A model generated the notes under the pieces. It was not told the origin of the DNA and made no database searches. It was given only the letters and a program-made list of their open reading frames with translations. From positions 7,013,049-7,077,048 of the forward strand of contig CM030714.1 of assembly GCA_017979445.1 (NCBI GenBank): a stretch of 64,000 bases of DNA, read 5' to 3'. Positions 32,129-44,100 of this stretch are shown in pieces (positions within the stretch are counted from its first letter, which is position 1; each line of letters opens with the position of its first letter). The position numbers and the translations under genes are program-made. Source of the stretch: Akebia trifoliata. Its lineage: Eukaryota; Streptophyta; Magnoliopsida; Ranunculales; Lardizabalaceae.

Positions 32129-33279
32129 ATGTTTTTAGGGGTTGATTTGGATAGAGTTAGTGTTTAATTAGAGATCTTTTAATTAGAGTTGTGTTTTAAT
32201 TTGACTTGTTTTAGGTAGAATTGTATTTTAATTAGAATTGTTTTAGGTAGAATTGTGTTTTAATTCAAATTGTTTTAGGTAGAATTATTTTTAAGTTAGA
32301 ACTCTATTAGATAGAGTTATTATTTAATTAGAATTCTATTATGACTTTTGGTCTTATTTGATTGACTTTTAATGTTTTGACTTTAGTCTTAATTGATTGA
32401 CTTGACTTCAGTCTTGCTTAATTGACTTTAATTTTGACTTCAGTCTCACTTGATTGACTTTAATACCTTGACTTTAGTCTTGCTTGATTTACTTTTAATT
32501 TTTGGAGAAGGCCCCTTTCATTATTTTTTTAATTCTTTGGACCCCCAAATTGAGGGGTTCTTAAAGAAATATCTCACGAACCCTCAACAATTTTGCCTGA
32601 GAACCCGATTGATCGATTTTTTAGGTTCAAAATTTTAAATTAATTTCATTAATGTTTCACTTTAATTATTTAATATTTATTTATTAATTTCAAAATTTTT
32701 AATTATGAAAATTGTGAAATTACCGTTTTGCCCCCGGAGAGGACTTTTCACGTTTCAAGTCGGTTTTTAATGTTCCAGGATGTTTTAGAATCGATTTTTC
32801 GTAAGGAATTCAATGGAAATATTAGTTTTTGTTATTTATGAAGTTTTTTTGTGTGAAATGGTTGTGAACTTTACGACGGGCATTTTCGTAATTTTGTCAA
32901 ATTCTGTTAAAATTGGTGAAATGATTTATTTGGTTCTGATTTGTTATTTTATGTGTTCGAGAGAGTTTTCCTAAGCGTAACGTAGGCTCTAGGGTTGTTT
33001 TGAGGTTAGGGATATTTTGGTAATTTGGTAATTTTTAGTGATTTTTATCGTGAAGTTTCTTTCTGGTCTGCAAGATAATGATTTCTATGTTTCTGGGGTC
33101 GTATTTTCCTAGCGTAGCGTAATTTCTAAGGTTTTGTCAGTTCGAGATACCTCATCCGGATTTCTGAAACATATCTGGTAACAAAATAAAGCATTGGAAT
33201 ACACATCCATCATTGGGAATCATTGCAATCGGGTTGACGAGTTGATTAATCAGGCGGATGCAAAAATGGGGTGTCTACA

Positions 33280-33292
33280 GATGCCCCTCTTT
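33280..33292 (-). other. Polypurine tract, unit 1
   Basis: On the - strand AAAGAGGGGCATC stands directly before the LTR start TGTAGACACC. This is where plus-strand DNA synthesis is primed. Copies at 41120, 48960 and 56798. Confidence 0.65.
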
Positions 33293-33744
33293 GGCAGAGG
33301 GTTGAAGCAAACTAGATAGCAAATCTATTTTGGTAGATAGTGCGATATCTGAATGCCAAAGCTAGTGACAGTTCATTTTGCAGCCTGATTTAGCAATTCG
33401 TCAGGGTGTTCGGATCCTTGAGCGTAAAACTCTTCCCGAACTAAAAGGTTGTCAGGTCCTCGAGCTTGAACTCTCACTGACGATGTCAGATCCTCGAATT
33501 TTAGAAGATTCTCCCTGACTGATGCAAAAGTGCACGTGTGTGCAATGGTGTGATGCTGTGTGAAACTAAGTAAAAATGTGCCAGGTCCTAGAGATCTTCT
33601 CTCACTGACAATAATGATTCAAAATTGAGATGCACTTATGCAACGAAAACAATCATAGCAAGGTTTAACAAAGGTAATTAGAGTTATAACATTGTAGGAA
33701 CTTCGTTAAATCCTATTTGAAATTCTTTTTAGAGTTCGAAAAAG

Positions 33745-34465
33745 TTTGAGTCTCATTTATCGGACTGGAGCCTATTGTAGCCAAGCTTCTCAGGCTAAGG
33801 AACTTAAATAATCCTATTAATTCAATATGATTTCAAACAAAGCTGGAGTCTCGTTTCTCGGACTCTGGCTAAGGTTTGCAGGAACTTAAACAATCCTCTT
33901 AAAATTGAAGTCTCGTTTCTCGGACTCGAACTAAGGTTAATAGGCACTTCAAAAAGCCTATGATTCAAAACGTTGGAGTCTCATTTCTCGGACTCGAACT
34001 TAGGTTTATAGGCACTTCAAAAAGCCTATATATTATTCAAAAAGTTGGAGTCTCGTTTCTCGGACTTGAACTTAGGTTTGTAGGCACTTCAAAAAGCCTA
34101 TTCATTCTATGATTCAAAAATTGGAGTCTCGTTTCTCGGACTCGAACTTAGGTTTGTAGGCACTTCAAAAAGCCTATTCATTCTATGATTCAAAAAGTTG
34201 GAGTCTCGTTTCTTGGACTCGAACTTAGGTTTGTAGGCACTTCAAAAAGCCTATTCATTCTATGATTCAAAAAGTTGGAGTCTCGTTTCTCAGACTCGAA
34301 CTTAGGTTTGTAGGCACTTCAAAAAGCCTATTCATTCTATGATTCAACAAGTTGGAGTCTCGTTTCTCGGACTCGAACTTAGGTTTGTAGGCACTTCAAA
34401 AAGCCTATTCATTCTATGATTCAAAAAAGTTGGAGTCTCGTTTCTCGGACTCGAACTTACTAAAC
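33745..34465. repeat. 77-bp tandem array, ten copies, next to the 3' LTR (unit 1)
   Basis: GAGTCTCGTTTCTCGGACTC-type units start at 33748, 33846, 33908, 33976, 34048, 34124, 34201, 34278, 34355 and 34433. The last five are regular at 77-78 bp, the first degenerate. Each unit holds two small stem-loops, GAGTC/GACTC and TAGGC-(10 nt)-GCCTA. It lies in the 3' untranslated part of the element, where related plant elements are known to grow satellite-like repeats. Confidence 0.9.
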
Positions 34466-35173
34466 CACGTTTCTCAGGCTTAGATTTATAGGAACTTAAA
34501 CAATCCTATTAATTGATTATATGATTCAAAATCGAGCTCAAAGTTTGAAAGATCAGGCCTTTATTGGCTTATCATGCATCTGGATTCGTAATTATCATTG
34601 GGTTTCGCCGGACTTTTAAGCTTTTGTATGATTTTCTTTTTATCATGTGATTAAGAACAAAAATTTTGGAATTAAATGACCTTCAAAAATGCCCCTAGTT
34701 TCAAGGTTGGCTTTAATTGGGACTTGACTACGAGACTGATGGAATGGATTACGCTTGAAAAATATGGACTCTGATGTATGATAGATAGAAGAACTGACAT
34801 TCTCTTAAATTTAAGACTCTTAAGATTATCATATGTGCAATAAAGAATTGATCATTTTCTTTCCAATTTCTTTTGAAAAATGCTTGAGCTGGACTTAAAA
34901 AATCTTGATAAATATTAGAATAAAAGATCTTCCTCTTCAAAGTGGTTGATGATTCTACATCTTCCATTAGCGAACACTTGAACAAGTAAACATACTTTTG
35001 AAGATCCTACAATGTTCAAGATGACTTCTGATTTTTTCCGACTTCGATATTGTCTTTGTCGGATGTGAGCTCTTGGCTAAAAGACAAATATCGTGGCTTG
35101 AATGGTTCTGCAGTTTCTGCACAAGCTTCCTTCTGAATTTTTCTTCTTGACGGGACCTTTCCTCCCATTTGAT

Positions 35174-35376
35174 GATGCCCTAATTTTTGCCTAGATCGCC
35201 TCTTCAGGTTTTCAATCTAGCGGGCTTTGCTCTTTCTTTTTCTGATAATACCTTGATTTTTGCCTAGGTCGCCTTTTCAGGTTTTCAACCTAGCAGGCTT
35301 TCTTTTTTATGGTTATGCCCTAAATTTTGCCTAAGCCGCCTTTTCAGGTTTTCGACTTAGCGGGCTTCTCTTTTTT
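35174..35376. repeat. Three about 70-bp repeats carrying covarying stem-loops (unit 1)
   Basis: The stems are CTAGAT/ATCTAG (35191 and 35215), CTAGGT/ACCTAG (35264 and 35288) and CTAAG/CTTAG (35331 and 35356), around a nearly constant loop CGCCTTTTCAGGTTTTC. Base changes on one arm are matched on the other. Copies at 43014, 50854 and 58692. Confidence 0.75.
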
Positions 35377-37394
35377 TTCTTGATGATCTTGTGTAATCAA
35401 ATCGACGATTTCTCAGTTTCCTGCACCTTAACCGAGTCAATTAGCCTTCAGGAGGACGTAATAGGTGGGCTTAGGATATGGTTTAGAAAGAAAAGGTATA
35501 AGGCTCAACTTCCCAAAATGCCCCTAGTTTGATATTCTCTCTTTTCTATCAATTATTTTGATTTTTTTTTCTAAATGCCCCTAGTTTGGCATTCTTTTCT
35601 TTTTATCAATTCTTCTGATTCTTTTTTCTAATGTTCTTAGTTTGGCATTCTTTTCTTTTGAACATTTCAATAGTAGATTTCTCTTTTGGATGACACTTTC
35701 CTTAAGAGAATACATTTTTCTTTTAATGACCGGGCCTGAAGTAACTTCTCAGGTTGCCTACGTACCCCAAATATTTCTTTTTTCCTTTTGGGATCAGGTC
35801 AAAACGTAGTTCATACTAAGATTCCCTCCTAAGGTTGGTTGGTATGGTTTAGAAAGAAGAGGCTACTGCTTTTATTTTTCTTTTAAAAGACTGCGAGGGG
35901 CTAAAGAAGGTTTTTTTTTCTTTTTTGGTAAGACAGGATGATTGTTCGACCAAAGAAGGCCTCCTTTGGTGAATGCTGCTTGACTTGGTCAAAGTTTTAG
36001 GAATTCGATATCTGAATTGCTCTGTCGAGCAAGGTCTTCTTTTGAGAATGAATATTCTTCAGTCTTCTTTTGTGAAATCGAGTATGATTGAGTTTTCTAA
36101 CTCTAAAATTTTGAGAAACTCTTTTATTCTCTTATGAATGAAAATTCTCCTCTTTTGAGTGAGAAACCTGGTAGATCCACTTGTAAGTCTTAGTGTCTTT
36201 GTCGATGCCTTCAGCTATATCATTTTTGACCAATAATCTTCGACTTTGAAGTTCACCCTTGACTACATGTCTTGATCTATATTTTTATGCGATCCATCTA
36301 TATATCCTTATGAGACCATGCAAGAAATATTGTTGAATTTCTCAAGTAAATTTATTATTCTCTCATGTTCTTCTAAGGAAAATGTAGTACCCATTTGCAC
36401 TTCTTGAGTGTACTCTTTAATTCCAATATTTATCGAGTTTGATTAGTGAGCTCTAAGTCAATCCTCATATTAGATATTATGCTCAAATCATTATTACACG
36501 CATGATAATCAGAAGCTTCTATATTTTATTGAAATTGAAAAACATAGATAGACTAAAATTTGAAAGTTGAAGAAAGACTGACGTAACTGAAACAACTAAC
36601 TAGATTTAAAGACTGACGAAAACTGGATCGAAACTCAAAGAAAAATCAGGGACAATTATCTACAAAGAGAAAAGGTCCTTCTGGGTGGATGGACTACTTG
36701 GACTTAACATTGGTACTTTGACTAGATGACTCTTTTGACAGATCCAAAATAACACAGATTAGGGTTTAGAACATTTAGGGGCACCTAAGATTAATCATTG
36801 ATTTTGAAGGTTTCACTCTTAACCACATAATTAAAGTTTTGACATAAAATAGCCCAAGTCTGACGGAAAATCGAATCCAAATGCCCCATAAGTCTATAGT
36901 GACCAAGAAAGTGAGAAATGTTAGATGCGGGTCTACCCCTGATTGGGATTGAACCTTTGATCAGATAAATTAATTTGATCTTAAGATCGAATCTTTCTAG
37001 ATAAAGTGGTCTGGATCTTTAAAAGTGAAACCAATTAGTCCAACTGATTTGGTACTGATTAGTTTGATCCATTTGTCCATTGGGTCAACTGGTTTAAGTG
37101 GTTCAAATTAATCAGTACATTTCACCGATTGGGTAGGACCGATATTGCGGGTTTTGTTTGATTATTCTGGATCGGTCTGCCCACCTACCTGTTGGTTGGA
37201 TTGAATAAAGCAACCCGGGAACACCCATAGTCAGTTCGGGTCGTAACCTATAGGAAGGGTTCTAGACTCTAGGTTTACTACGTGCAATGCATTTCATCTG
37301 GCCACCCTTACCCAAATACACCTATATACCTCTCAATACGTGGTGACTTGGTTTGATATACCGTATAGGTGATAATCTAAAACCTCAACTCACT

Positions 37395-37570
37395 TCTCTG
37401 AAGCCAAAAACAGCCAGTTTGATCTCCAGTTGAGAGGTGGCGCACAATGCTGAGCAAGGGCCCACTTAAATACCTCTCGTCTAGAATAGACGTAGTCTAT
37501 CCCCCTCGTACAGTAGGGTACAGCGGCGCAAGATCTTGCTTAGGCACCGGTTTTGACCAAGAAGTGCAAT
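37395..37570 (-). promoter_or_regulatory. Conserved leader block, unit 1
   Basis: The reverse complement matches 27750-27915 of the gag-bearing element, with 26 identical bases (37485-37510) around the palindrome ATAGAC-GTA-GTCTAT (37486-37500). Copies at 45235-45410, 53074-53249 and 60912-61087. Confidence 0.7.
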
Positions 37571-37925
37571 TGATATACTTAGATTATCTTTTTATACCTA
37601 CGGGTACGAGTCAAGAGTTGTAGCTTTCATAAATGGTTTGGCATCCCACGAGGGGACCGACCACGTATTAGTACTACGTTGGCAATCGGGACATGTGACT
37701 GTGTGGCTTACAATAGGACAAAGGCTCAGGTTGCCCCAGCCTGGGTGCATCAATATATCTCTCAGAATCACCTGATCAGACGGTATTAATGCCCCCAGTT
37801 TGATATACCCTAAGGTACGTGACTGGAGGTGTGGGTTTCATGAATGACGTCGCATCTCCGAAGAGACCGGGCCACGCACTAGTGCCACGTTGGCTAAATG
37901 GGACGTGTAAGTGCTCAAAACAGTA
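37569..37925. repeat. Duplicated leader module, two diverged copies (unit 1)
   Basis: The modules start TTGATATAC at 37569 and 37799 and keep the same order: GGTAC, TTTCAT-AATG, GCATC, GGGACCGACCACG or AGACCGGGCCACG, a palindromic ACTAGT-like core, ACGTTGGC and GGGAC-TGT. The second core is the perfect palindrome GCACTAGTGC; the first (GTATTAGTAC) pairs with one wobble. Confidence 0.5.
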
Positions 37926-38367
37926 AACGTGCATGTGGTGTGTGCAAAACAGGGTGGGGTGTGCCCGGGGCCTTTTTCGAACACGTGAGCCCATGGGCCA
38001 GATTATGTCATCACATATGGATATCAAATGAATATTGATCAAGAAAATAATCCAAAACCCATCACATCGAACTTAAGATGAAATCAAACACATCACAAAT
38101 ATATCTGTCAAGATCATGGCAAATCAATTAATGAGCATGGCATATAATAATTGATCAAACAAACATTGCAATAGGCATAATTTTTATAATTTTTAAGATC
38201 CAATCAATGATCACTTTTGGATGATCCAAAATAAATCGAGATTCCAATAGGTGTTACATTGATGATAGAATGACAATGGTTGAGATGAGCTCACTCTCAA
38301 GAACATTAATTGTGCCAACATTAGATAAATTCAGATTTTCTGTGAATTAGGAAAATACAATCTGAAA

Positions 38368-39110
38368 TTGCATCGATGATATCTAAGGCTCCCGATAACG
38401 AAATCGAGTGAACTCAAGTTCTAAATTAATCTACTCGATGAGATCTACATTTTATTAATAGGTGTCTAGACTTAATTCTCACCAGAATGTTCTGTAAAAA
38501 AGTTTTAACGTTGCTATCCCAACTTTCATTCAGAAATAATTCCAGATTTACAAATTGAACTTGCATCGATGATATCTAAGGCTCCCGATAACGAAATCGA
38601 GTGAACTCAAGTTCTAAATTAATCTACTCGATGAGATCTACATTTTATTAATAGGTGTCTAGACTTAATTCTCACCAGAATGTTCTGTAAAAAAGTTTTA
38701 ACGTTGCTATCCCAACTTTCATTCAGAAATAATTCCAGATTTACAAATTGAACTTGCATCGATGATATCTAAGGCTTCCGATAACGAAATTGAGTGAACT
38801 CAGATTCTAAATTAATCTACTCGACGAGATCTATGTTTTATTAAGAGGCTCTCAGACTTAATTCTTACTAGAATATTCTGTAAAAAAGTTTTAACGTTGC
38901 TGTCCCAACTTTCATTCAGAAATAATTTCAGATTTACAGATTGAACTTGCATCGATGATATCTAAGGCTTCCGATAACGAAATTGAGTGAACTCAGATTC
39001 TAAATTAATCTACTCGATGAGATCTATATTTTATTAAGAGGCTCCCAGACTTAATTCTCGCTAAAATATTCTCTAAAAACGTTTTAATATTTCTGTCCAA
39101 CCTCCATCAT
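38368..39110. repeat. 193-bp tandem array, four copies, near the PBS (unit 1)
   Basis: Units beginning TTGCATCGATGATATCTAAG start at 38368, 38561, 38754 and 38947, exactly 193 bp apart. The first two are nearly identical to each other, as are the last two. It lies 230-980 nt after the PBS in element order. Confidence 0.95.
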
Positions 39111-39335
39111 TCCATCATTTTCATAGGTTAATTTGAATCTTTCATTATTTAGGAGTCATCAAAAAGTGATCCTTAATTGGAAAAAAAAATGCAATACCCA
39201 AAATCATCTACAATCAAGATAAAAAAATAAATAAAGAGAAAAAATAAATAAAATAAATCCAACTAAATAAAAAAAAACTAGGTCATCTTGGCAATGCTCC
39301 CATACTTGGGGTTTTTCAAGTTTGATCCTCAATAG

Positions 39336-39353
39336 TCCCCAGTGGAGTCGCCA
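39336..39353 (-). other. Primer-binding site, unit 1
   Basis: TGGCGACTCCACTGGGGA on the - strand, one base after the LTR end. It resembles the PBS of the gag-bearing element. Copies at 47176, 55014 and 62853. Confidence 0.75.
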
Positions 39354-39354
39354 C

Positions 39355-41119
39355 TGAAAGCGCCCTCGATCCGCGGGGTGCGCGGATCCGCTTTTGACCC
39401 TTGAGGTTTGGGAGTCGCCACCTAGTTATTGTGGTCTAGGAACCAAACTGACTCTAACATAGATAAAAGGAACTAATCTACCATAAAAAATCTGAATTCG
39501 GGGATCAAGTTACGGGGTTGGAAGGTGTTAGGCACCAACCCCGCCCGGCCAAAGTCGGTCTCTACTAAATTCCCAAGTAAATTACATTGCTAAAACCTAG
39601 ATAAAAAAAATAAATAAAAATAAAAATTTACCTTTCCGATGGCAAGGACTTGGTTCCCTCAGATCTGACAAAAAGAGCTCCTTCTACCGTGCTCCCTTGC
39701 TTCGTTCTGTTTCTGGATTTGACTTCGGATCTCCGAGGCAAGGTATCTCCTTATTTTTGAATCTGAACTCTTCAAGTTCGTTGAGGATTTGGGGGTGTTT
39801 TAGAAGACTTTTGGGTGTTTTCTAGACTAAAATTGAAGGAGGGATGTTAGTTAAGGAGTTGGGGCTCCAAAACTAGGGTTTATGGGGGGCTAGGAGAGCT
39901 TCTAGACCTACTTCTCCTAGGGTTTATGATTTGATACGAAAATAGGGTGTGAGCACCTCTATTTATAGATGTTTTTAGGGGTTGATTTGGATAGAGTTAG
40001 TGTTTAATTAGAGATCTTTTAATTAGAGTTGTGTTTTAATTTGACTTGTTTTAGGTAGAATTGTATTTTAATTAGAATTGTTTTAGGTAGAATTGTGTTT
40101 TAATTCAAATTGTTTTAGGTAGAATTATTTTTAAGTTAGAACTCTATTAGATAGAGTTATTATTTAATTAGAATTCTATTATGACTTTTGGTCTTATTTG
40201 ATTGACTTTTAATGTTTTGACTTTAGTCTTAATTGATTGACTTGACTTCAGTCTTGCTTAATTGACTTTAATTTTGACTTCAGTCTCACTTGATTGACTT
40301 TAATACCTTGACTTTAGTCTTGCTTGATTTACTTTTAATTTTTGGAGAAGGCCCCTTTCATTATTTCTTTAATTCTTTGGACCCCCAAATTGAGGGGTTC
40401 TTAAAGAAATATCTCACGAACCCTCAACAATTTTGCCTGAGAACCCGATTGATCGATTTTTTAGGTTCAAAATTTTAAATTAATTTCATTAATGTTTCAC
40501 TTTAATTATTTAATATTTATTTATTAATTTCGAAATTTTTAATTATGAAAATTGTGAAATTACCGTTTTGCCCCCGGAGAGGACTTTTCACGTTTCAAGT
40601 CGGTTTTTAATGTTCCAGGATGTTTTAGAATCGATTTTTCGTAAGGAATTCAATGGAAATATTAGTTTTTGTTATTTATGAAGTTTTTTTGTGTGAAATG
40701 GTTGTGAACTTTACGACGGGCATTTTCGTAATTTTGTCAAATTCTGTTAAAATTGGTGAAATGATTTATTTGGTTCTGATTTGTTATTTTATGTGTTCGA
40801 GAGAGTTTTCCTAAGCGTAACGTAGGCTCTAGGGTTGTTTTGAGGTTAGGGATATTTTGGTAATTTGGTAATTTTTAGTGATTTTTATCGTGAAGTTTCT
40901 TTCTGGTCTGCAAGATGATGATTTCTATGTTTCTGGGGTCGTATTTTCCTAGCGTAGCGTAATTTCTAAGGTTTTGTCAGTTCGAGATACCTCATCCGGA
41001 TTTCTGAAACATATCTGGTAACAAAATAAAGCATTGGAATACACATCCATCATTGGGAATCATTGCAATCGGGTTGACGAGTTGATTAATCAGGCGGATG
41101 CAAAAATGGGGTGTCTACA
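39355..41119 (-). repeat. LTR 2 of the array
   Basis: 1765 bp, shared between internal regions 1 and 2. It serves as 5' LTR of unit 1 and 3' LTR of unit 2. Confidence 0.93.
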
Positions 41120-44100
41120 GATGCCCCTCTTTGGCAGAGGGTTGAAGCAAACTAGATAGCAAATCTATTTTGGTAGATAGTGCGATATCTGAATGCCAAA
41201 GCTAGTGACAGTTCATTTTGCAGCCTGATTTAGCAATTCGTCAGGGTGTTCGGATCCTTGAGCGTAAAACTCTTCCCGAACTAAAAGGTTGTCAGGTCCT
41301 CGAGCTTGAACTCTCACTGACGATGTCAGATCCTCGAATTTTAGAAGATTCTCCCTGACTGATGCAAAAGTGCACGTGTGTGCAATGGTGTGATGCTGTG
41401 TGAAACTAAGTAAAAATGTGCCAGGTCCTAGAGATCTTCTCTCACTGACAATAATGATTCAAAATTGAGATGCACTTATGCAACGAAAACAATCATAGCA
41501 AGGTTTAACAAAGGTAATTAGAGTTATAACATTGTAGGAACTTCGTTAAATCCTATTTGAAATTCTTTTTAGAGTTCGAAAAAGTTTGAGTCTCATTTAT
41601 CGGACTGGAGCCTATTGTAGCCAAGCTTCTCAGGCTAAGGAACTTAAATAATCCTATTAATTCAATATGATTTCAAACAAAGCTGGAGTCTCGTTTCTCG
41701 GACTCTGGCTAAGGTTTGCAGGAACTTAAACAATCCTCTTAAAATTGAAGTCTCGTTTCTCGGACTCGAACTAAGGTTAATAGGCACTTCAAAAAGCCTA
41801 TGATTCAAAACGTTGGAGTCTCATTTCTCGGACTCGAACTTAGGTTTATAGGCACTTCAAAAAGCCTATATATTATTCAAAAAGTTGGAGTCTCGTTTCT
41901 CGGACTTGAACTTAGGTTTGTAGGCACTTCAAAAAGCCTATTCATTCTATGATTCAAAAATTGGAGTCTCGTTTCTCGGACTCGAACTTAGGTTTGTAGG
42001 CACTTCAAAAAGCCTATTCATTCTATGATTCAAAAAGTTGGAGTCTCGTTTCTTGGACTCGAACTTAGGTTTGTAGGCACTTCAAAAAGCCTATTCATTC
42101 TATGATTCAAAAAGTTGGAGTCTCGTTTCTCAGACTCGAACTTAGGTTTGTAGGCACTTCAAAAAGCCTATTCATTCTATGATTCAACAAGTTGGAGTCT
42201 CGTTTCTCGGACTCGAACTTAGGTTTGTAGGCACTTCAAAAAGCCTATTCATTCTATGATTCAAAAAAGTTGGAGTCTCGTTTCTCGGACTCGAACTTAC
42301 TAAACCACGTTTCTCAGGCTTAGATTTATAGGAACTTAAACAATCCTATTAATTGATTATATGATTCAAAATCGAGCTCAAAGTTTGAAAGATCAGGCCT
42401 TTATTGGCTTATCATGCATCTGGATTCGTAATTATCATTGGGTTTCGCCGGACTTTTAAGCTTTTGTATGATTTTCTTTTTATCATGTGATTAAGAACAA
42501 AAATTTTGGAATTAAATGACCTTCAAAAATGCCCCTAGTTTCAAGGTTGGCTTTAATTGGGACTTGACTACGAGACTGATGGAATGGATTACGCTTGAAA
42601 AATATGGACTCTGATGTATGATAGATAGAAGAACTGACATTCTCTTAAATTTAAGACTCTTAAGATTATCATATGTGCAATAAAGAATTGATCATTTTCT
42701 TTCCAATTTCTTTTGAAAAATGCTTGAGCTGGACTTAAAAAATCTTGATAAATATTAGAATAAAAGATCTTCCTCTTCAAAGTGGTTGATGATTCTACAT
42801 CTTCCATTAGCGAACACTTGAACAAGTAAACATACTTTTGAAGATCCTACAATGTTCAAGATGACTTCTGATTTTTTCCGACTTCGATATTGTCTTTGTC
42901 GGATGTGAGCTCTTGGCTAAAAGACAAATATCGTGGCTTGAATGGTTCTGCAGTTTCTGCACAAGCTTCCTTCTGAATTTTTCTTCTTGACGGGACCTTT
43001 CCTCCCATTTGATGATGCCCTAATTTTTGCCTAGATCGCCTCTTCAGGTTTTCAATCTAGCGGGCTTTGCTCTTTCTTTTTCTGATAATACCTTGATTTT
43101 TGCCTAGGTCGCCTTTTCAGGTTTTCAACCTAGCAGGCTTTCTTTTTTATGGTTATGCCCTAAATTTTGCCTAAGCCGCCTTTTCAGGTTTTCGACTTAG
43201 CGGGCTTCTCTTTTTTTTCTTGATGATCTTGTGTAATCAAATCGACGATTTCTCAGTTTCCTGCACCTTAACCGAGTCAATTAGCCTTCAGGAGGACGTA
43301 ATAGGTGGGCTTAGGATATGGTTTAGAAAGAAAAGGTATAAGGCTCAACTTCCCAAAATGCCCCTAGTTTGATATTCTCTCTTTTCTATCAATTATTTTG
43401 ATTTTTTTTTCTAAATGCCCCTAGTTTGGCATTCTTTTCTTTTTATCAATTCTTCTGATTCTTTTTTCTAATGTTCTTAGTTTGGCATTCTTTTCTTTTG
43501 AACATTTCAATAGTAGATTTCTCTTTTGGATGACACTTTCCTTAAGAGAATACATTTTTCTTTTAATGACCGGGCCTGAAGTAACTTCTCAGGTTGCCTA
43601 CGTACCCCAAATATTTCTTTTTTCCTTTTGGGATCAGGTCAAAACGTAGTTCATACTAAGATTCCCTCCTAAGGTTGGTTGGTATGGTTTAGAAAGAAGA
43701 GGCTACTGCTTTTATTTTTCTTTTAAAAGACTGCGAGGGGCTAAAGAAGGTTTTTTTTTCTTTTTTGGTAAGACAGGATGATTGTTCGACCAAAGAAGGC
43801 CTCCTTTGGTGAATGCTGCTTGACTTGGTCAAAGTTTTAGGAATTCGATATCTGAATTGCTCTGTCGAGCAAGGTCTTCTTTTGAGAATGAATATTCTTC
43901 AGTCTTCTTTTGTGAAATCGAGTATGATTGAGTTTTCTAACTCTAAAATTTTGAGAAACTCTTTTATTCTCTTATGAATGAAAATTCTCCTCTTTTGAGT
44001 GAGAAACCTGGTAGATCCACTTGTAAGTCTTAGTGTCTTTGTCGATGCCTTCAGCTATATCATTTTTGACCAATAATCTTCGACTTTGAAGTTCACCCTT

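Larger units (their letters stand above)
31515..33279 (-). repeat. LTR 1 of the array (outer left)
   Basis: 1765 bp, TGTAGACACCCC...CTTTCA on the - strand. It differs from the inner LTRs at three noted places (32526 T for C, 32692 A for G, 33076 A for G), as expected for an outer LTR. It supplies the last 16 codons and stop of the truncated gag frame. Confidence 0.9.
33280..39354 (-). mobile_element. Array internal region 1, non-coding
   Basis: 6075 bp with no recognisable retroviral protein on either strand; the longest frames are 78 (34749-34985) and 88 codons (37776-38042) on the - strand, without known motifs. In element order (right to left) there are a PBS, a 193-bp tandem array, duplicated leader modules, the conserved leader block, unique sequence, T-rich repeats with TGCCCCTAGTTT motifs (35510-35650), three covarying stem-loops, a 77-bp array and the polypurine tract. 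Confidence 0.85.

Noticed and set aside
32450..32638. A 62-codon + strand frame repeated in every LTR
   Set aside because: It lies antisense within the LTR U3 region; short, hydrophobic and without a motif.
34749..38042. Small - strand frames (78 and 88 codons) in each array unit as genes
   Set aside because: No recognisable motif; one overlaps the duplicated leader module; repetition in four units reflects the array, not selection.
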